64,000 nucleotides of DNA from CBDFKV01 sp965249035 (GTDB taxonomy: Bacteria; Pseudomonadota; Gammaproteobacteria; Arenicellales; Poriferihabitantaceae): positions 1,612,001 through 1,676,000 of the forward strand of contig CBDFKV010000007.1 of assembly GCA_965249035.1 (NCBI GenBank), written 5' to 3'. How positions within the stretch are numbered: position 1 is the stretch's first letter; each line of letters begins with the position of its first letter. Made by a program: the position numbers and the translations under genes. Below are positions 18,276 through 26,841 of the stretch, piece by piece. The notes beneath the pieces were generated by a model that did no database searches, was not told where the DNA came from, and saw only the letters and a program-made list of their open reading frames with translations.

Positions 18276-18356
18276 GTCATTGCGAGAAGCGTAGCGACGC
18301 GGCAATCTATACTTACAATTTATACCAACAGATCACCGCGCTACGCTCGCGATGAC
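18276..18356. repeat. MITE/REP-like palindromic element
   Basis: An 81-bp imperfect palindrome. The left arm starts GTCATTGCGAGAAGCGTAGC, and the right arm ends CTACGCTCGCGATGAC. Reverse-complemented, the arms share ATGAC...CGC...AGCGTAG...CGCGG...GATCT spacing, with a 6-base length difference. Near-identical CATTGCGAG...GCAATC / CTCGCGATGAC units are dispersed in many gammaproteobacterial intergenic regions. It occupies the 296-bp gap between the lipoprotein and propeller genes; the rest of that gap shows nothing else. Confidence 0.7.
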
Positions 18357-18456
18357 CAAGGCTTATTCGGTCGGTATTTTTCTGCCAGATTCTCTCGGAT
18401 TAATAACGATCTAACCGATCAGTAGTGCCCAAAAGGCGAGCGAATTTCCCCGCCAA

Positions 18457-19617
18457 CTAATCCAGCAGCAAGCTAATAATTGGACTCAAAACCGCAAACC
18501 CGCTCGGTGGCGTCGCTCGAACGCCATTTAGCTTGACCAGCCGTCCATAGCCACCTTGGGTGCCATGCTCGCCACCGTGCATGGTGCCGACATAAATATG
18601 GTTACCATGGTCGGTAATCGCCCAGGCCCCTTCTTCTGCCGACGATTCGCAGGCCACACTCCAGCTTGCACCATTATTGTAAGAGGCCAGTACCACGCTT
18701 GCGCTATTTTTAGGCTGGCTCTTAAACCCGGCTGACGCGGTCGCGAGCAGGATAGGTGCGCCCGTTCTGGAATGATACGTTTGCGCAAAGCCCGTGATAT
18801 GACTGTAGCTGTTATTTCTGGCATGCTTTTTAAGTACGCCATTTTTAAGTGACCAAATTTCTGTATTAGCACCAATCGCACCATATTTAGCCGTCCCAAA
18901 CCACAGTGTGTCAGCGATCGACTTGGCGCGAAATACGCGAACGTTTTCGCCCAATTCAGAGCGAATAGTTTTGTTGCTCCATTGCCCGCCATCACTGGAT
19001 TTAAGCCAGCGGCCCTCGCCGTTTAGCACCGAAAATGCGTACAAGGCGTTTTGGTGAGAAATGATCTCACGGATATAACCTGGCTCGCCTGCGATGGATG
19101 CTTTGTGCCAACTGTTCGGGGCACCCGTCTGGCTATACCAGATTTCGCCGCGCTCCTTAGATGGCTCCACAATTGCGGCGCTATAAAGCAGCCGGCCATT
19201 ATGCACTTCGAGGCTGCAGGCAATCGGGTAGTTAGCCGTATGCACTCGCTGCCAATCGGTGCCATTGCGGGTACGAAACAACCGCCCGTCTTCTTCGGTC
19301 GCCGCATACAGATAGTCACCAAATTGCTTGAGCGCACAGACTGATTCCGACCGGCCTAAATCGACTTGCGACAAACCTTCCAATTCCTGCGTGCTATTGG
19401 TCGCTTTGTTATACCGATACGCCATCCCTGTATTCGGATTTGCGCCATATCCGAACAAGCCGACATAGAGGTGATCTTTAAACGACTCCAGGGCAAAAAC
19501 ACCGCCATTGCTGGAGGTAAATTTTGCCACTGACGTACACGATACAGCGATGGCCTGATTGGAGCCAATCAGGCTGAAGAGCAATAACGCGGGCTGAAGC
19601 AATCGTTTGGCGATCAT
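18457..19617 (-). CDS. Exported beta-propeller-like protein
   Basis: 386 residues from the ATG at 19617 (an upstream TTG at 19638 is less likely, as the ATG gives a clean signal peptide, KRLLQPALLLFSLIGSNQA). The mature part has repeating blade-like units with Trp/Tyr and Gly: DHLYVGLFGYG, GDYLYAATEEDGRLFRT, GRLLYSAAIVEP, NALYAFSVLNGEGRWLKSSD, DTLWFGTAKYG and NHIYVGTMHGGEHGTQGGYG, suggesting a six- or seven-bladed propeller like sialidase/BNR-type folds. The C-terminus is hydrophobic (FAVLSPIISLLL), possibly a retention anchor. No catalytic residues recognised. Function unknown; probably envelope or secreted. Confidence 0.65.
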   Translation of the reverse strand: MIAKRLLQPALLLFSLIGSNQAIAVSCTSVAKFTSSNGGVFALESFKDHLYVGLFGYGANPNTGMAYRYNKATNSTQELEGLSQVDLGRSESVCALKQFGDYLYAATEEDGRLFRTRNGTDWQRVHTANYPIACSLEVHNGRLLYSAAIVEPSKERGEIWYSQTGAPNSWHKASIAGEPGYIREIISHQNALYAFSVLNGEGRWLKSSDGGQWSNKTIRSELGENVRVFRAKSIADTLWFGTAKYGAIGANTEIWSLKNGVLKKHARNNSYSHITGFAQTYHSRTGAPILLATASAGFKSQPKNSASVVLASYNNGASWSVACESSAEEGAWAITDHGNHIYVGTMHGGEHGTQGGYGRLVKLNGVRATPPSGFAVLSPIISLLLD

Positions 19618-19882
19618 AAATATCAGTGGCTGCGGCAAGTTCGCTCAAAAGCTGTATGTATCAGCTGGGAGACAAAAAGCAGAGTATTGAATAAGGGTGA
19701 TTTTCAACCGAGTCTACGACTGAGCACTGAATAATGTATGAATGTGCTGCGCTGCCACAATTTCCCCTCTATTCGCATATTCCTTGACTTGTATCAGACC
19801 AAAATATCCGTATTTATAATAAGCTTATCAATCGAACCTTCACTCATAACCATGACTCAATCTTTCACCTTAATCACTCACC

Positions 19883-20710
19883 ATGAAACTCATTCTCGTT
19901 CTCGTCGATACCACCGAAGCCAGCCAACAGCGTATTGCCGTCGCGGCCGAATACGCCGCCAAAATGGGTGCGCACTTAAGCGGTTTATTTGTTATTCCTG
20001 AGGTTAAATTCCCCAAGTATGTAGAGAACGTCTTACGCAAGAGCGCGTTTAAGCGCCTTGAAGAGGGCTTTGCAGATCAAATTGAAGTGGCTAAATCTGA
20101 ATTCATGGCAGCCACCACGCAAGTCGAAGGCGGCGTCAGTTGGATCGCAGAAACCGGCAACATCAGTGACGTGTTATTGGGCTATTCGCGCTGCGCGGAC
20201 ATGATCGTGCTGGGCCAACATGACGCCGATCAGGATGACAGCTCCGTTTTAGTAGAACCAGACCAGATTATTCTTCGCTCAGGCCGGCCCGGGTTGGTAG
20301 TGCCCTACGTCAAAATCCCAATGCAGCGGCTGGGTAAAAAAGCAGTGATCGCCTGGAATGGCTCACGTGAAGCCGCCAGAGCACTGCACGACGCCATGCC
20401 TTTACTTAAATTAGCCCAACAAGTCGAAGTCTGTGCGATCACCGAGCCCAAAACCGTCGCCGCCACCTTTGCCAAACTCGAGCGAATTAAAGAATACCTC
20501 GCCAAGCATGAGATTGACGCGACCATAGTCCGCATCCCGAAAACCGACCTATCAGTCGGGGCTGAACTACTCAATCATCTGGTTGATAGCGGCGCTGATC
20601 TGTTAGTAACTGGCGCCTACGGCCATAAGCGCTTACGCGAAATCGTACTGGGTGGGGTGACGCGTGATTTGCTGGAACATTCCAGCATTCCGGTTTTGAT
20701 GTCGCGGTGA
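19883..20710 (+). CDS. Tandem universal stress protein
   Basis: 275 residues made of two Usp domains. The first begins MKLILVLVDTTEASQQRIAV; the second begins near residue 152 at KKAVIAWNGSREAARALHDA and ends with DLLVTGAYGHKRLREIVLGG (about 238-257) and TRDLLEHSSIPVLMSR, where G-x2-G/S-type ATP-binding loops are placed. The first domain has lost the canonical loop. UspA-type proteins respond to stress and may bind ATP. Monocistronic; ATG chosen as it starts directly at the first beta strand. Role unknown beyond stress response. Confidence 0.88.
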   Translation: MKLILVLVDTTEASQQRIAVAAEYAAKMGAHLSGLFVIPEVKFPKYVENVLRKSAFKRLEEGFADQIEVAKSEFMAATTQVEGGVSWIAETGNISDVLLGYSRCADMIVLGQHDADQDDSSVLVEPDQIILRSGRPGLVVPYVKIPMQRLGKKAVIAWNGSREAARALHDAMPLLKLAQQVEVCAITEPKTVAATFAKLERIKEYLAKHEIDATIVRIPKTDLSVGAELLNHLVDSGADLLVTGAYGHKRLREIVLGGVTRDLLEHSSIPVLMSR

Positions 20711-20802
20711 CAGAGTTGCTGTTTAAAGCCTGATAAGCTCTGCAGTATCTATTTACATTTGTCAGCTTTACTCAAAGCCGTCATTCAACGCTTGAATAAT
20801 GC

Positions 20803-21525
20803 ATGGAAGAGAGCAAAAACAAAGAAGAGAATAACTGGCCGTTTAAAATATCGTTTACTATTACAATAGTATGGATATCCATCTGGGTTTGCATTCTTAT
20901 CTATCGATATGGCTCACAGTTATACACTCCTGAGACTTATAAGATTTTCAGTTTAAATGAGGCTGGTGATTTCTTTGCAGGAGTTTTTGCTCCACTTGCA
21001 TTCTTCTGGCTTGTTCTTGGTTATTTTCAACAACAAAAGGAGTTACGGCTAAATACAGAAGCGATACTTCTTCAACAGAAAGAAATGGAGCAACTTGTCG
21101 GAGCAAATAAAGACATGATCAAGATAGAAGAAGGTAAAGCAGCGCCACATCTTCAGCTCGGAATAGTTGAACAAAAAGGATCTCGAATTTCTATAGGTTG
21201 GATAAATGGAGGCGCTTTAGTTTTTGAGGCAAGGTTTGTTGGTTTTGGAGATGAAGAAAGTAAGGATAGCTGGACAATTGAAGGAAAATTTACAGAAGAT
21301 AAAACTTTTAATCCTACAACTATTTTGAAAGCAGGAAGCTTTGGAACGCTAACCTTCAAAAGTAAATGCTCGAGCCCCGAAGAATTTTTTAAAGAACGTA
21401 GTGGCTTTCTTTTTGCTTATAAAGACACTACTGGTAAAATTCGAAAAATAAACTATGATTGGTGGGGTAATCAGTTTGGTTCTGATTACGAGTCCGACCT
21501 AAAAGACGGTTTTGAGATAGTTTAA
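20803..21525 (+). CDS. AT-rich hypothetical membrane protein
   Basis: 240 residues. Two membrane helices: ISFTITIVWISIWVCILIYR (about 16-35) and FFAGVFAPLAFFWLVLGYF (about 57-75), the latter in the recurring motif LNEAGDFFAGVFAPLAF. A short coiled-coil follows (KELRLNTEAILLQQKEMEQL, about 79-98), then a cytoplasmic beta-rich domain rich in Gly and Lys. Similar short two-helix proteins occur scattered in proteobacteria, often in variable islands, with no known function. Its base composition is clearly more AT-rich than both neighbours, suggesting acquisition. No adjacent partner gene. Confidence 0.75.
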   Translation: MEESKNKEENNWPFKISFTITIVWISIWVCILIYRYGSQLYTPETYKIFSLNEAGDFFAGVFAPLAFFWLVLGYFQQQKELRLNTEAILLQQKEMEQLVGANKDMIKIEEGKAAPHLQLGIVEQKGSRISIGWINGGALVFEARFVGFGDEESKDSWTIEGKFTEDKTFNPTTILKAGSFGTLTFKSKCSSPEEFFKERSGFLFAYKDTTGKIRKINYDWWGNQFGSDYESDLKDGFEIV

Positions 21526-21632
21526 CCCAACCAATGAATCCTCTGATATTAAGTAATCCGATGGGCAATTCGCTGACCATTAGCACTCACAATTACAATA
21601 ATCGCCTGCCCCAGCGACACATAATTTGGGAG

Positions 21633-22448
21633 TTAAATCGTCCGCGCAACCTCATGTAAACGCAGCAGTTGGGCCAACAACGCTTCCATTTGCCCTAACG
21701 GCCAGGCGTTAGCACCATCGCTCCAAGCATTGGCTGGGTCGGGGTGCGATTCCATAAATAGGCCATCGATGCCGACTGCGACGGCGGCTTTTGCCAGCAC
21801 TGGAACAAATTCGCGTTGGCCGCCTGATTTGCCATCGGCGCCGCCGGGCAATTGCACTGAATGGGTGGCGTCAAACACTACCGGGCAATTGCTTTCACGC
21901 ATAATCTCCAGATTACGCATATCCACTACCAAGTTGTTGTAGCCGAAGCTGTTGCCGCGCTCACAGACTGCGATTTGCGCGTCCGGTGCGACTTGCTTGG
22001 CTTTGGCGACGACGTGTTTCATTTCTGGGCCGGATAAAAACTGGCCTTTTTTGATGTTGACCGCCACACCCGAGCGCGCGGCTGCTTCGATCAAGTCGGT
22101 TTGCCGACACAAAAAAGCCGGAGTTTGAATCGCGTCAACGGCTTGGCTGGCGGCGGCGACGTCTTCAGGTGAATGCACATCCGTCAGCACTGGCACACCG
22201 ATTTGGGCTTTAACATCCTGCAGAATCCTCAAGCCTTCGTCCCGCCCTGGCCCACGCTGCGAGGTGCCAGAAGTGCGGTTAGCTTTGTCAAACGAGGACT
22301 TGTAAATAAACGGGATGCCAAGCTTGTTGGTGATCGCTTTTAGCTCGCTCGCAGTTGACATCGCGAGGTCACGTGACTCAATCACGCATGGCCCGGCGAT
22401 CAGGAAAAAGGGTTGGCCGGGGCCGGTTTCAAAATGCAGAAATGACAT
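21633..22448 (-). CDS. kdsA: 3-deoxy-D-manno-octulosonate-8-phosphate synthase
   Basis: 271 residues. Condenses arabinose-5-phosphate and phosphoenolpyruvate to KDO-8-P for lipopolysaccharide inner core. TIM barrel with FFLIAGPCVIESRDLAM (about 14-30), PFIYKSSFDKANRTS (about 49-63), RGPGRDEGLRIL (about 66-77), IPVLTDVHSPEDV (about 90-101), NIKKGQFLSGPEMKHV and DATHSVQLPGG (about 199-209). It lies 6 bp after pyrG, the conserved gammaproteobacterial pair, and is cotranscribed. Presence implies LPS and a Gram-negative envelope. Confidence 0.97.
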   Translation of the reverse strand: MSFLHFETGPGQPFFLIAGPCVIESRDLAMSTASELKAITNKLGIPFIYKSSFDKANRTSGTSQRGPGRDEGLRILQDVKAQIGVPVLTDVHSPEDVAAASQAVDAIQTPAFLCRQTDLIEAAARSGVAVNIKKGQFLSGPEMKHVVAKAKQVAPDAQIAVCERGNSFGYNNLVVDMRNLEIMRESNCPVVFDATHSVQLPGGADGKSGGQREFVPVLAKAAVAVGIDGLFMESHPDPANAWSDGANAWPLGQMEALLAQLLRLHEVARTI

Positions 22449-22454
22449 GGCTGA

Positions 22455-24113
22455 TTAGGTTGGGTCTATTGTTCGTTCTTCTTTGAGCCGACGCGCAGAG
22501 GCGACGTAATCAATAAACAAAGGATGGCCGTCACGCGGACTGGAGGTGAATTCCGGGTGAAACTGAAACGCCACAAACCACGGGTGATCGGGCAACTCCA
22601 CCATTTCAACCAGATTGTCGTTAGACATACCCGAAAACACTAAGCCGGCTTCTTCGAACTGGCTTAAGTAATTATTGTTAAATTCATAGCGGTGGCGATG
22701 GCGTTCAGAGATGGTGCTTGCACCATAGATTTGGTGCGCGCGCGTGCCCGGTTTGATATGACATTCCTGTGCGCCGAGACGCATGGTGCCCCCCAGGTCA
22801 GAATGTTCATCCCGAGTCTCTACTCCACCGTCTTCGGTCGTCCACTCGCTGATGAGACCGATAACCGGATGTGGCGTGTCAGGATCAAACTCAGAGCTAT
22901 TAGCGCCTTCGAGGCCCATTACATTGCGGGCGAAATCAATCACTGCCACTTGCATGCCCAGGCAAATGCCGAGATAGGGCAAGCCAGTTTCTCGTGCTGC
23001 GCGTGCCGTCGCCACTTTGCCTTCGGTGCCACGTTTACCAAAGCCCCCAGGAACCAACACCGCGTCCACTCCTGCAAAGGCTTTAGCACCGCTTTTTTCC
23101 ACCTCTTGAGCAGGCACGTAGTTAACTAACACCTTGGTTTGGGTGTGAATTCCAGCATGGATCAGCGCTTCGTTCAGTGATTTATACGACTCAGTCAAAT
23201 CGGTGTATTTACCGACCATCGCGATGGTGATTTCGCCGGTTATTTTAGCGATATTGTCAGTCACCAAATTCCATTCAGACATATCTGCCGGCTGTACATC
23301 CAAGCGTAGGTGGTCGACGATAATGTCATCCAAGCCTTGCTTATGGTAAATGCCTGGGACTTTATAAATATTGTCGACGTCATAAGCCGAGATAACCGCG
23401 CTTTTAGCAACATTGGTAAACAAAGCGATTTTGTCGCGTGCATCTTCTGGCAGTGGTTTTTCAGAACGACAAAACAGCACATCGGGCTGGATGCCGATCG
23501 AACGCATTTCTTTGACGGAGTGTTGCGTTGGTTTGGTTTTGATTTCACCATCCGAAACACTAATGGTCGGCACCAAAGTCAGGTGCATATAAACCGTGTT
23601 TCGATAGCCTTCATCAACACGCATTTGCCGGATCGCTTCCAAAAATGGTAGTGATTCGATATCGCCCACCGTACCGCCAATCTCAACCATGGCAATTTCC
23701 GCACCTTTCGCACCTTTACGGATAAATTCTTTGATTTGATTGGTGATGTGCGGGATGACTTGCACCGTGCCGCCTAAATATTCGCCCTTGCGCTCCTTGC
23801 GAATGACTTCTTCATACACTTGACCGGTAGTGAAATTATTGGCTTTGCGCATGCGCGTACGAATGAAGCGTTCGTAGTGGCCTAGGTCGAGGTCGGTTTC
23901 GGCACCATCCTCGGTGACAAACACTTCACCATGTTGAAACGGGCTCATGGTGCCCGGGTCAACGTTGATGTAAGGGTCCAATTTGAGCATCGTGACTTTT
24001 AAGCCCCGTGCCTCGAGAACTGCAGCAAGAGCCGCAGCCGTCAAGCCTTTACCCAATGAAGAAACTACGCCGCCCGTGATGAAAATATACTTTGTTTTCA
24101 ATGCTATAACCAA
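22455..24113 (-). CDS. pyrG: CTP synthase
   Basis: 552 residues. Makes CTP from UTP, ATP and glutamine. N-terminal synthetase domain: YIFITGGVVSSLGKGLTAAA (about 9-28), LKLDPYINVDPGTMSPFQHG (about 43-62), EIGGTVGDIESLPFLEAIRQ (about 147-166). C-terminal glutaminase: GGFGKRGTEGK, catalytic GLPYLGICLGMQVAV (Cys about 385) and FQFHPEFTSSPRDG (about 520-533). No ATG lies near; translation must begin at TTG 24113 (MVIALKTKY; AAGAGTGA about 9 bases upstream) or TTG 24101 (MKTKY, closest to the family N-terminus). Confidence 0.97.
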   Translation of the reverse strand: MVIALKTKYIFITGGVVSSLGKGLTAAALAAVLEARGLKVTMLKLDPYINVDPGTMSPFQHGEVFVTEDGAETDLDLGHYERFIRTRMRKANNFTTGQVYEEVIRKERKGEYLGGTVQVIPHITNQIKEFIRKGAKGAEIAMVEIGGTVGDIESLPFLEAIRQMRVDEGYRNTVYMHLTLVPTISVSDGEIKTKPTQHSVKEMRSIGIQPDVLFCRSEKPLPEDARDKIALFTNVAKSAVISAYDVDNIYKVPGIYHKQGLDDIIVDHLRLDVQPADMSEWNLVTDNIAKITGEITIAMVGKYTDLTESYKSLNEALIHAGIHTQTKVLVNYVPAQEVEKSGAKAFAGVDAVLVPGGFGKRGTEGKVATARAARETGLPYLGICLGMQVAVIDFARNVMGLEGANSSEFDPDTPHPVIGLISEWTTEDGGVETRDEHSDLGGTMRLGAQECHIKPGTRAHQIYGASTISERHRHRYEFNNNYLSQFEEAGLVFSGMSNDNLVEMVELPDHPWFVAFQFHPEFTSSPRDGHPLFIDYVASARRLKEERTIDPT

Positions 24114-24283
24114 TAATATTTGTCACTCTTGAGCATCATGAAAAGCTCGAAAAAGTGCAGCAAATAGGTGAATTTAGGTTCAGTTTCAGCGTGAATAATA
24201 CGCGCTGCAGACGGGAGATTAGGTTACCAAAACGCGGGCGCGGGCGCTATCTTGTTTCGCGCCTTTTCTGATTTATATTTTCC

Positions 24284-25660
24284 CTAGCGGCTTAATGCGC
24301 GCAGCTCAAACTCGCAAACAACCGCTGGATCACCCAAAGTACTATCCTGGTCAACCGCGCAACGACCGAAAAATGGCGTCCAAATAATGTCTCCTTGATA
24401 GCTCAGCATGGGCAAGTAATCGCGCTCCCACGGTGGGATATGCGCCGCCTGAAGTAGTTTTTTTAGTGATTGCGAATGGCTCTTTTTTGGCAATCGAATA
24501 CGTTCTCCACCCTGGCGCCATACAGCGTGCAGTTCCGGCAAATTCTGATGGATGTCGGCATCACATTGAGCATGAACCGACAATCCCAGGCTGGGAATTC
24601 GCATCGGCTGGGTTGGTCGCCAAGCGCGTGATGCTGGCTGTTCTGCAAGCTCAGACAGACAATGCACCTTTGCATCAAAATACCGCAAGCTGAAGCCTTT
24701 GGCGTTCAGCTCCGGTGAATTACCAGGCTGGTGGCTCGCCACTTGATCCAGCCATTCATTAAGTTGCGCATTAGGCAAAGGATAGACCGAGTGCGCTGTC
24801 ACCCAGGTTTGAATCAAATGAATCAATCGCGGGCGGGATAAGGCCGATAATGAGGCCCAAGCTAAGGGTGGAGCCAAGTCTAACCAAGATACCTGCTCCG
24901 TCAGCGCGGCTCTTTTCAATTCCTCTTGCCCATATTCATCCAGCAATTTCTGCGCCTTGCCCACATGATGCGCGGACCTCGCCAACACCTTGGTCGCTTG
25001 TGGCCAGCGCTCTTTTAAAGACGGGAAAATGTGGTGCCGCAAATAATTGCGATCGTAGCTACTATCGCCATTGGATTCATCGTCCAGCCACGGCAATGCC
25101 TGGTTTTGTGCCCAGGCCTCAATCTCACTGCGTGACATCGATAACAAGGGCCGCAGCAAATGCTGGCCATTGGCCAATAAACGCTGCTCAGGCACCGAAG
25201 CCAAACCCCGCAAACCCGAGCCACGCAATAGCCGGAGTAAAATGGTTTCTGCTTGGTCGTCCTGATGGTGTGCGGTTAGCAAAACCTGGTTTGGTGTGAT
25301 GTGCCGCTCAAATACCGCATATCGACCCTCACGCGCGGCTTGTTCGCTGTTGCTGTTCAGATCAATCCGTTCAATCTGGCAGATGATGCCCAAGGCCATA
25401 CATTGCTGCGCGCAAAAACTCGCCCACTCGTCGACATGCTCAGACAAACCGTGGTGCACGTGGATTGCTGACAAGCCAAATGGCTTTTCCCCAGCGGCTT
25501 TTAGTTCTTCTTGCGCGCTTGCGGCGAGATGCAATAGCACCTGAGAATCACAGCCACCACTATAGGCGACAACAAAATGCTGCTTTGACCAATCAGGGTC
25601 GGGCTGGCCCAGCAACCGTACCAGCTCGGCCAGCAGAAATTCGGTATTCAGTGATGGCAA
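24284..25660 (-). CDS. tilS: tRNA(Ile)-lysidine synthase
   Basis: 458 residues. Attaches lysine to C34 of tRNA-Ile(CAU), making lysidine so it reads AUA. The PP-loop is VVAYSGGCDSQVLLHLAASA (about 27-46), then HVHHGLSEHVDEWASFCAQQ (about 71-90), LLTAHHQDDQAETILLRLLR (about 128-147), RPLLSMSRSEIEAWA and WLDDESNGDSSYDRNYLRHH (about 191-210). The C-terminal substrate-binding domain (RIRLPKKSHSQSLKKLLQ) is present. Start is TTG, 6 bp after the accA stop, so it is translationally linked to accA. Essential gene. Confidence 0.95.
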   Translation of the reverse strand: MPSLNTEFLLAELVRLLGQPDPDWSKQHFVVAYSGGCDSQVLLHLAASAQEELKAAGEKPFGLSAIHVHHGLSEHVDEWASFCAQQCMALGIICQIERIDLNSNSEQAAREGRYAVFERHITPNQVLLTAHHQDDQAETILLRLLRGSGLRGLASVPEQRLLANGQHLLRPLLSMSRSEIEAWAQNQALPWLDDESNGDSSYDRNYLRHHIFPSLKERWPQATKVLARSAHHVGKAQKLLDEYGQEELKRAALTEQVSWLDLAPPLAWASLSALSRPRLIHLIQTWVTAHSVYPLPNAQLNEWLDQVASHQPGNSPELNAKGFSLRYFDAKVHCLSELAEQPASRAWRPTQPMRIPSLGLSVHAQCDADIHQNLPELHAVWRQGGERIRLPKKSHSQSLKKLLQAAHIPPWERDYLPMLSYQGDIIWTPFFGRCAVDQDSTLGDPAVVCEFELRALSR

Positions 25661-25666
25661 AGGGGT

Positions 25667-26632
25667 TTAAGCACTACGAAACTTTCCGTAGGAAATGAGG
25701 CGCTGATAGCGGCGTTCTAGTAAAGCATCCAAGTCCAGCGCCGTGAGTTCACTCAATTGCTGATTCAAAGAAACTTCCAGCGCTACAGCGACCGGCTCAA
25801 TATCACGATGAACGCCACCCAATGGCTCTTTGATGATTTCATCGACCAAGCCGTGTTTATCCAAGTGCTTGGTGGTAACTCCCATCGCCTCGGCTGCTTC
25901 GGAAGCTTTATCAGCACTTTTCCACAAAATGGCAGCGCAACCTTCCGGTGAAATCACTGAATAGGTAGCGTACTCCAGCATGATTAAATGATCACACACA
26001 CCAATGGCCAGGGCGCCACCTGAGCCACCTTCACCAATCACGGTTGAAATGATCGGGGTACGTAATTCCGTTAATTTTTCGATTGAAAAAGCAATCGCTT
26101 CGGCCTGACCACGCTCTTCAGCGCCGACGCCGGGATAAGCGCCCGGCGTATCGATAAAAGTCAGCAGTGGTAAGTGAAAACGCTCAGCCAAGTCCATGAT
26201 TCGCTGCGCTTTGCGGTAGCCTTCTGGTCGCGGCATACCCCAATTACGGAATGTACGCTCTTTGGGATCACGACCTTTTTGGTGGCCAATTATGGCAACT
26301 CGCTGCTCACCCAAATACCCTAGACCAGCGACAATAGCCGGGTCATCAGCGTAGTGGCGATCTCCGTGCAGCTCCTCAAAACCGGTAATTAATCGCTCAA
26401 TATAATCAAGCGTATAGGGGCGATCCGGGTGACGGGCAATTTGAGTAATTTGACTGGCGTTCAGCTTAGAGAAAATATCGCGGGTTTTGTCCTGACATTT
26501 TTTCTTGAGCTTGGCGATTTCAGCCGAAAAATCGAGGCTATCATCACCTTCACCGCTGACACGCTCCAATTCCCCGATTTTTTCTTCGAGTTCTGCAATC
26601 GGTTTTTCGAATTCAAGATGGTCGTAGATCAT
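25667..26632 (-). CDS. accA: Acetyl-CoA carboxylase carboxyltransferase subunit alpha
   Basis: 321 residues from ATG 26632 (a TTG one codon earlier is also open). With AccD it moves CO2 from carboxy-biotin to acetyl-CoA, the first step of fatty-acid synthesis. Family features: LEFEKPIAELEEKIGEL at the N-terminus, RHPDRPYTLDYIERLI (about 86-101), FEELHGDRHYADDPAIVAG (about 105-123), RNWGMPRPEGYRKAQRIM (about 149-166), FIDTPGAYPGVGAEERGQAE (about 179-198) and VIGEGGSGGALAIGV oxyanion-hole glycines (about 217-231). Cotranscribed with tilS. Confidence 0.97.
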   Translation of the reverse strand: MIYDHLEFEKPIAELEEKIGELERVSGEGDDSLDFSAEIAKLKKKCQDKTRDIFSKLNASQITQIARHPDRPYTLDYIERLITGFEELHGDRHYADDPAIVAGLGYLGEQRVAIIGHQKGRDPKERTFRNWGMPRPEGYRKAQRIMDLAERFHLPLLTFIDTPGAYPGVGAEERGQAEAIAFSIEKLTELRTPIISTVIGEGGSGGALAIGVCDHLIMLEYATYSVISPEGCAAILWKSADKASEAAEAMGVTTKHLDKHGLVDEIIKEPLGGVHRDIEPVAVALEVSLNQQLSELTALDLDALLERRYQRLISYGKFRSA

Positions 26633-26802
26633 CAAACACGCCTGTTAGTTAATTTACCCGTGCTCACCGTCAGTCTAGGCAAGCGGGCTTCAATAATATT
26701 GAATAGTGCGTCTATTTTACACCACAAGCGCAACGACCCAATCAGCATCGTCGATACAACCGGGGAGAAGGCCAGCCATTGACAGCACACATCCAATGAA
26801 AA

Positions 26803-26811
26803 TGGTATATT
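26803..26811 (+). promoter_or_regulatory. Candidate extended -10 promoter for the PP-loop/TusA pair
   Basis: TGGTATATT, an extended -10 of TGn type, lies 31 bases before the ATG at 26842. TTGACA at 26779-26784 would be 21 bp away, too far for a normal -35, so recognition would rest on the extended element. Confidence 0.4.
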
Positions 26812-26841
26812 CACGCCCCTTTTTCAAGCCCCGTTTTACTC

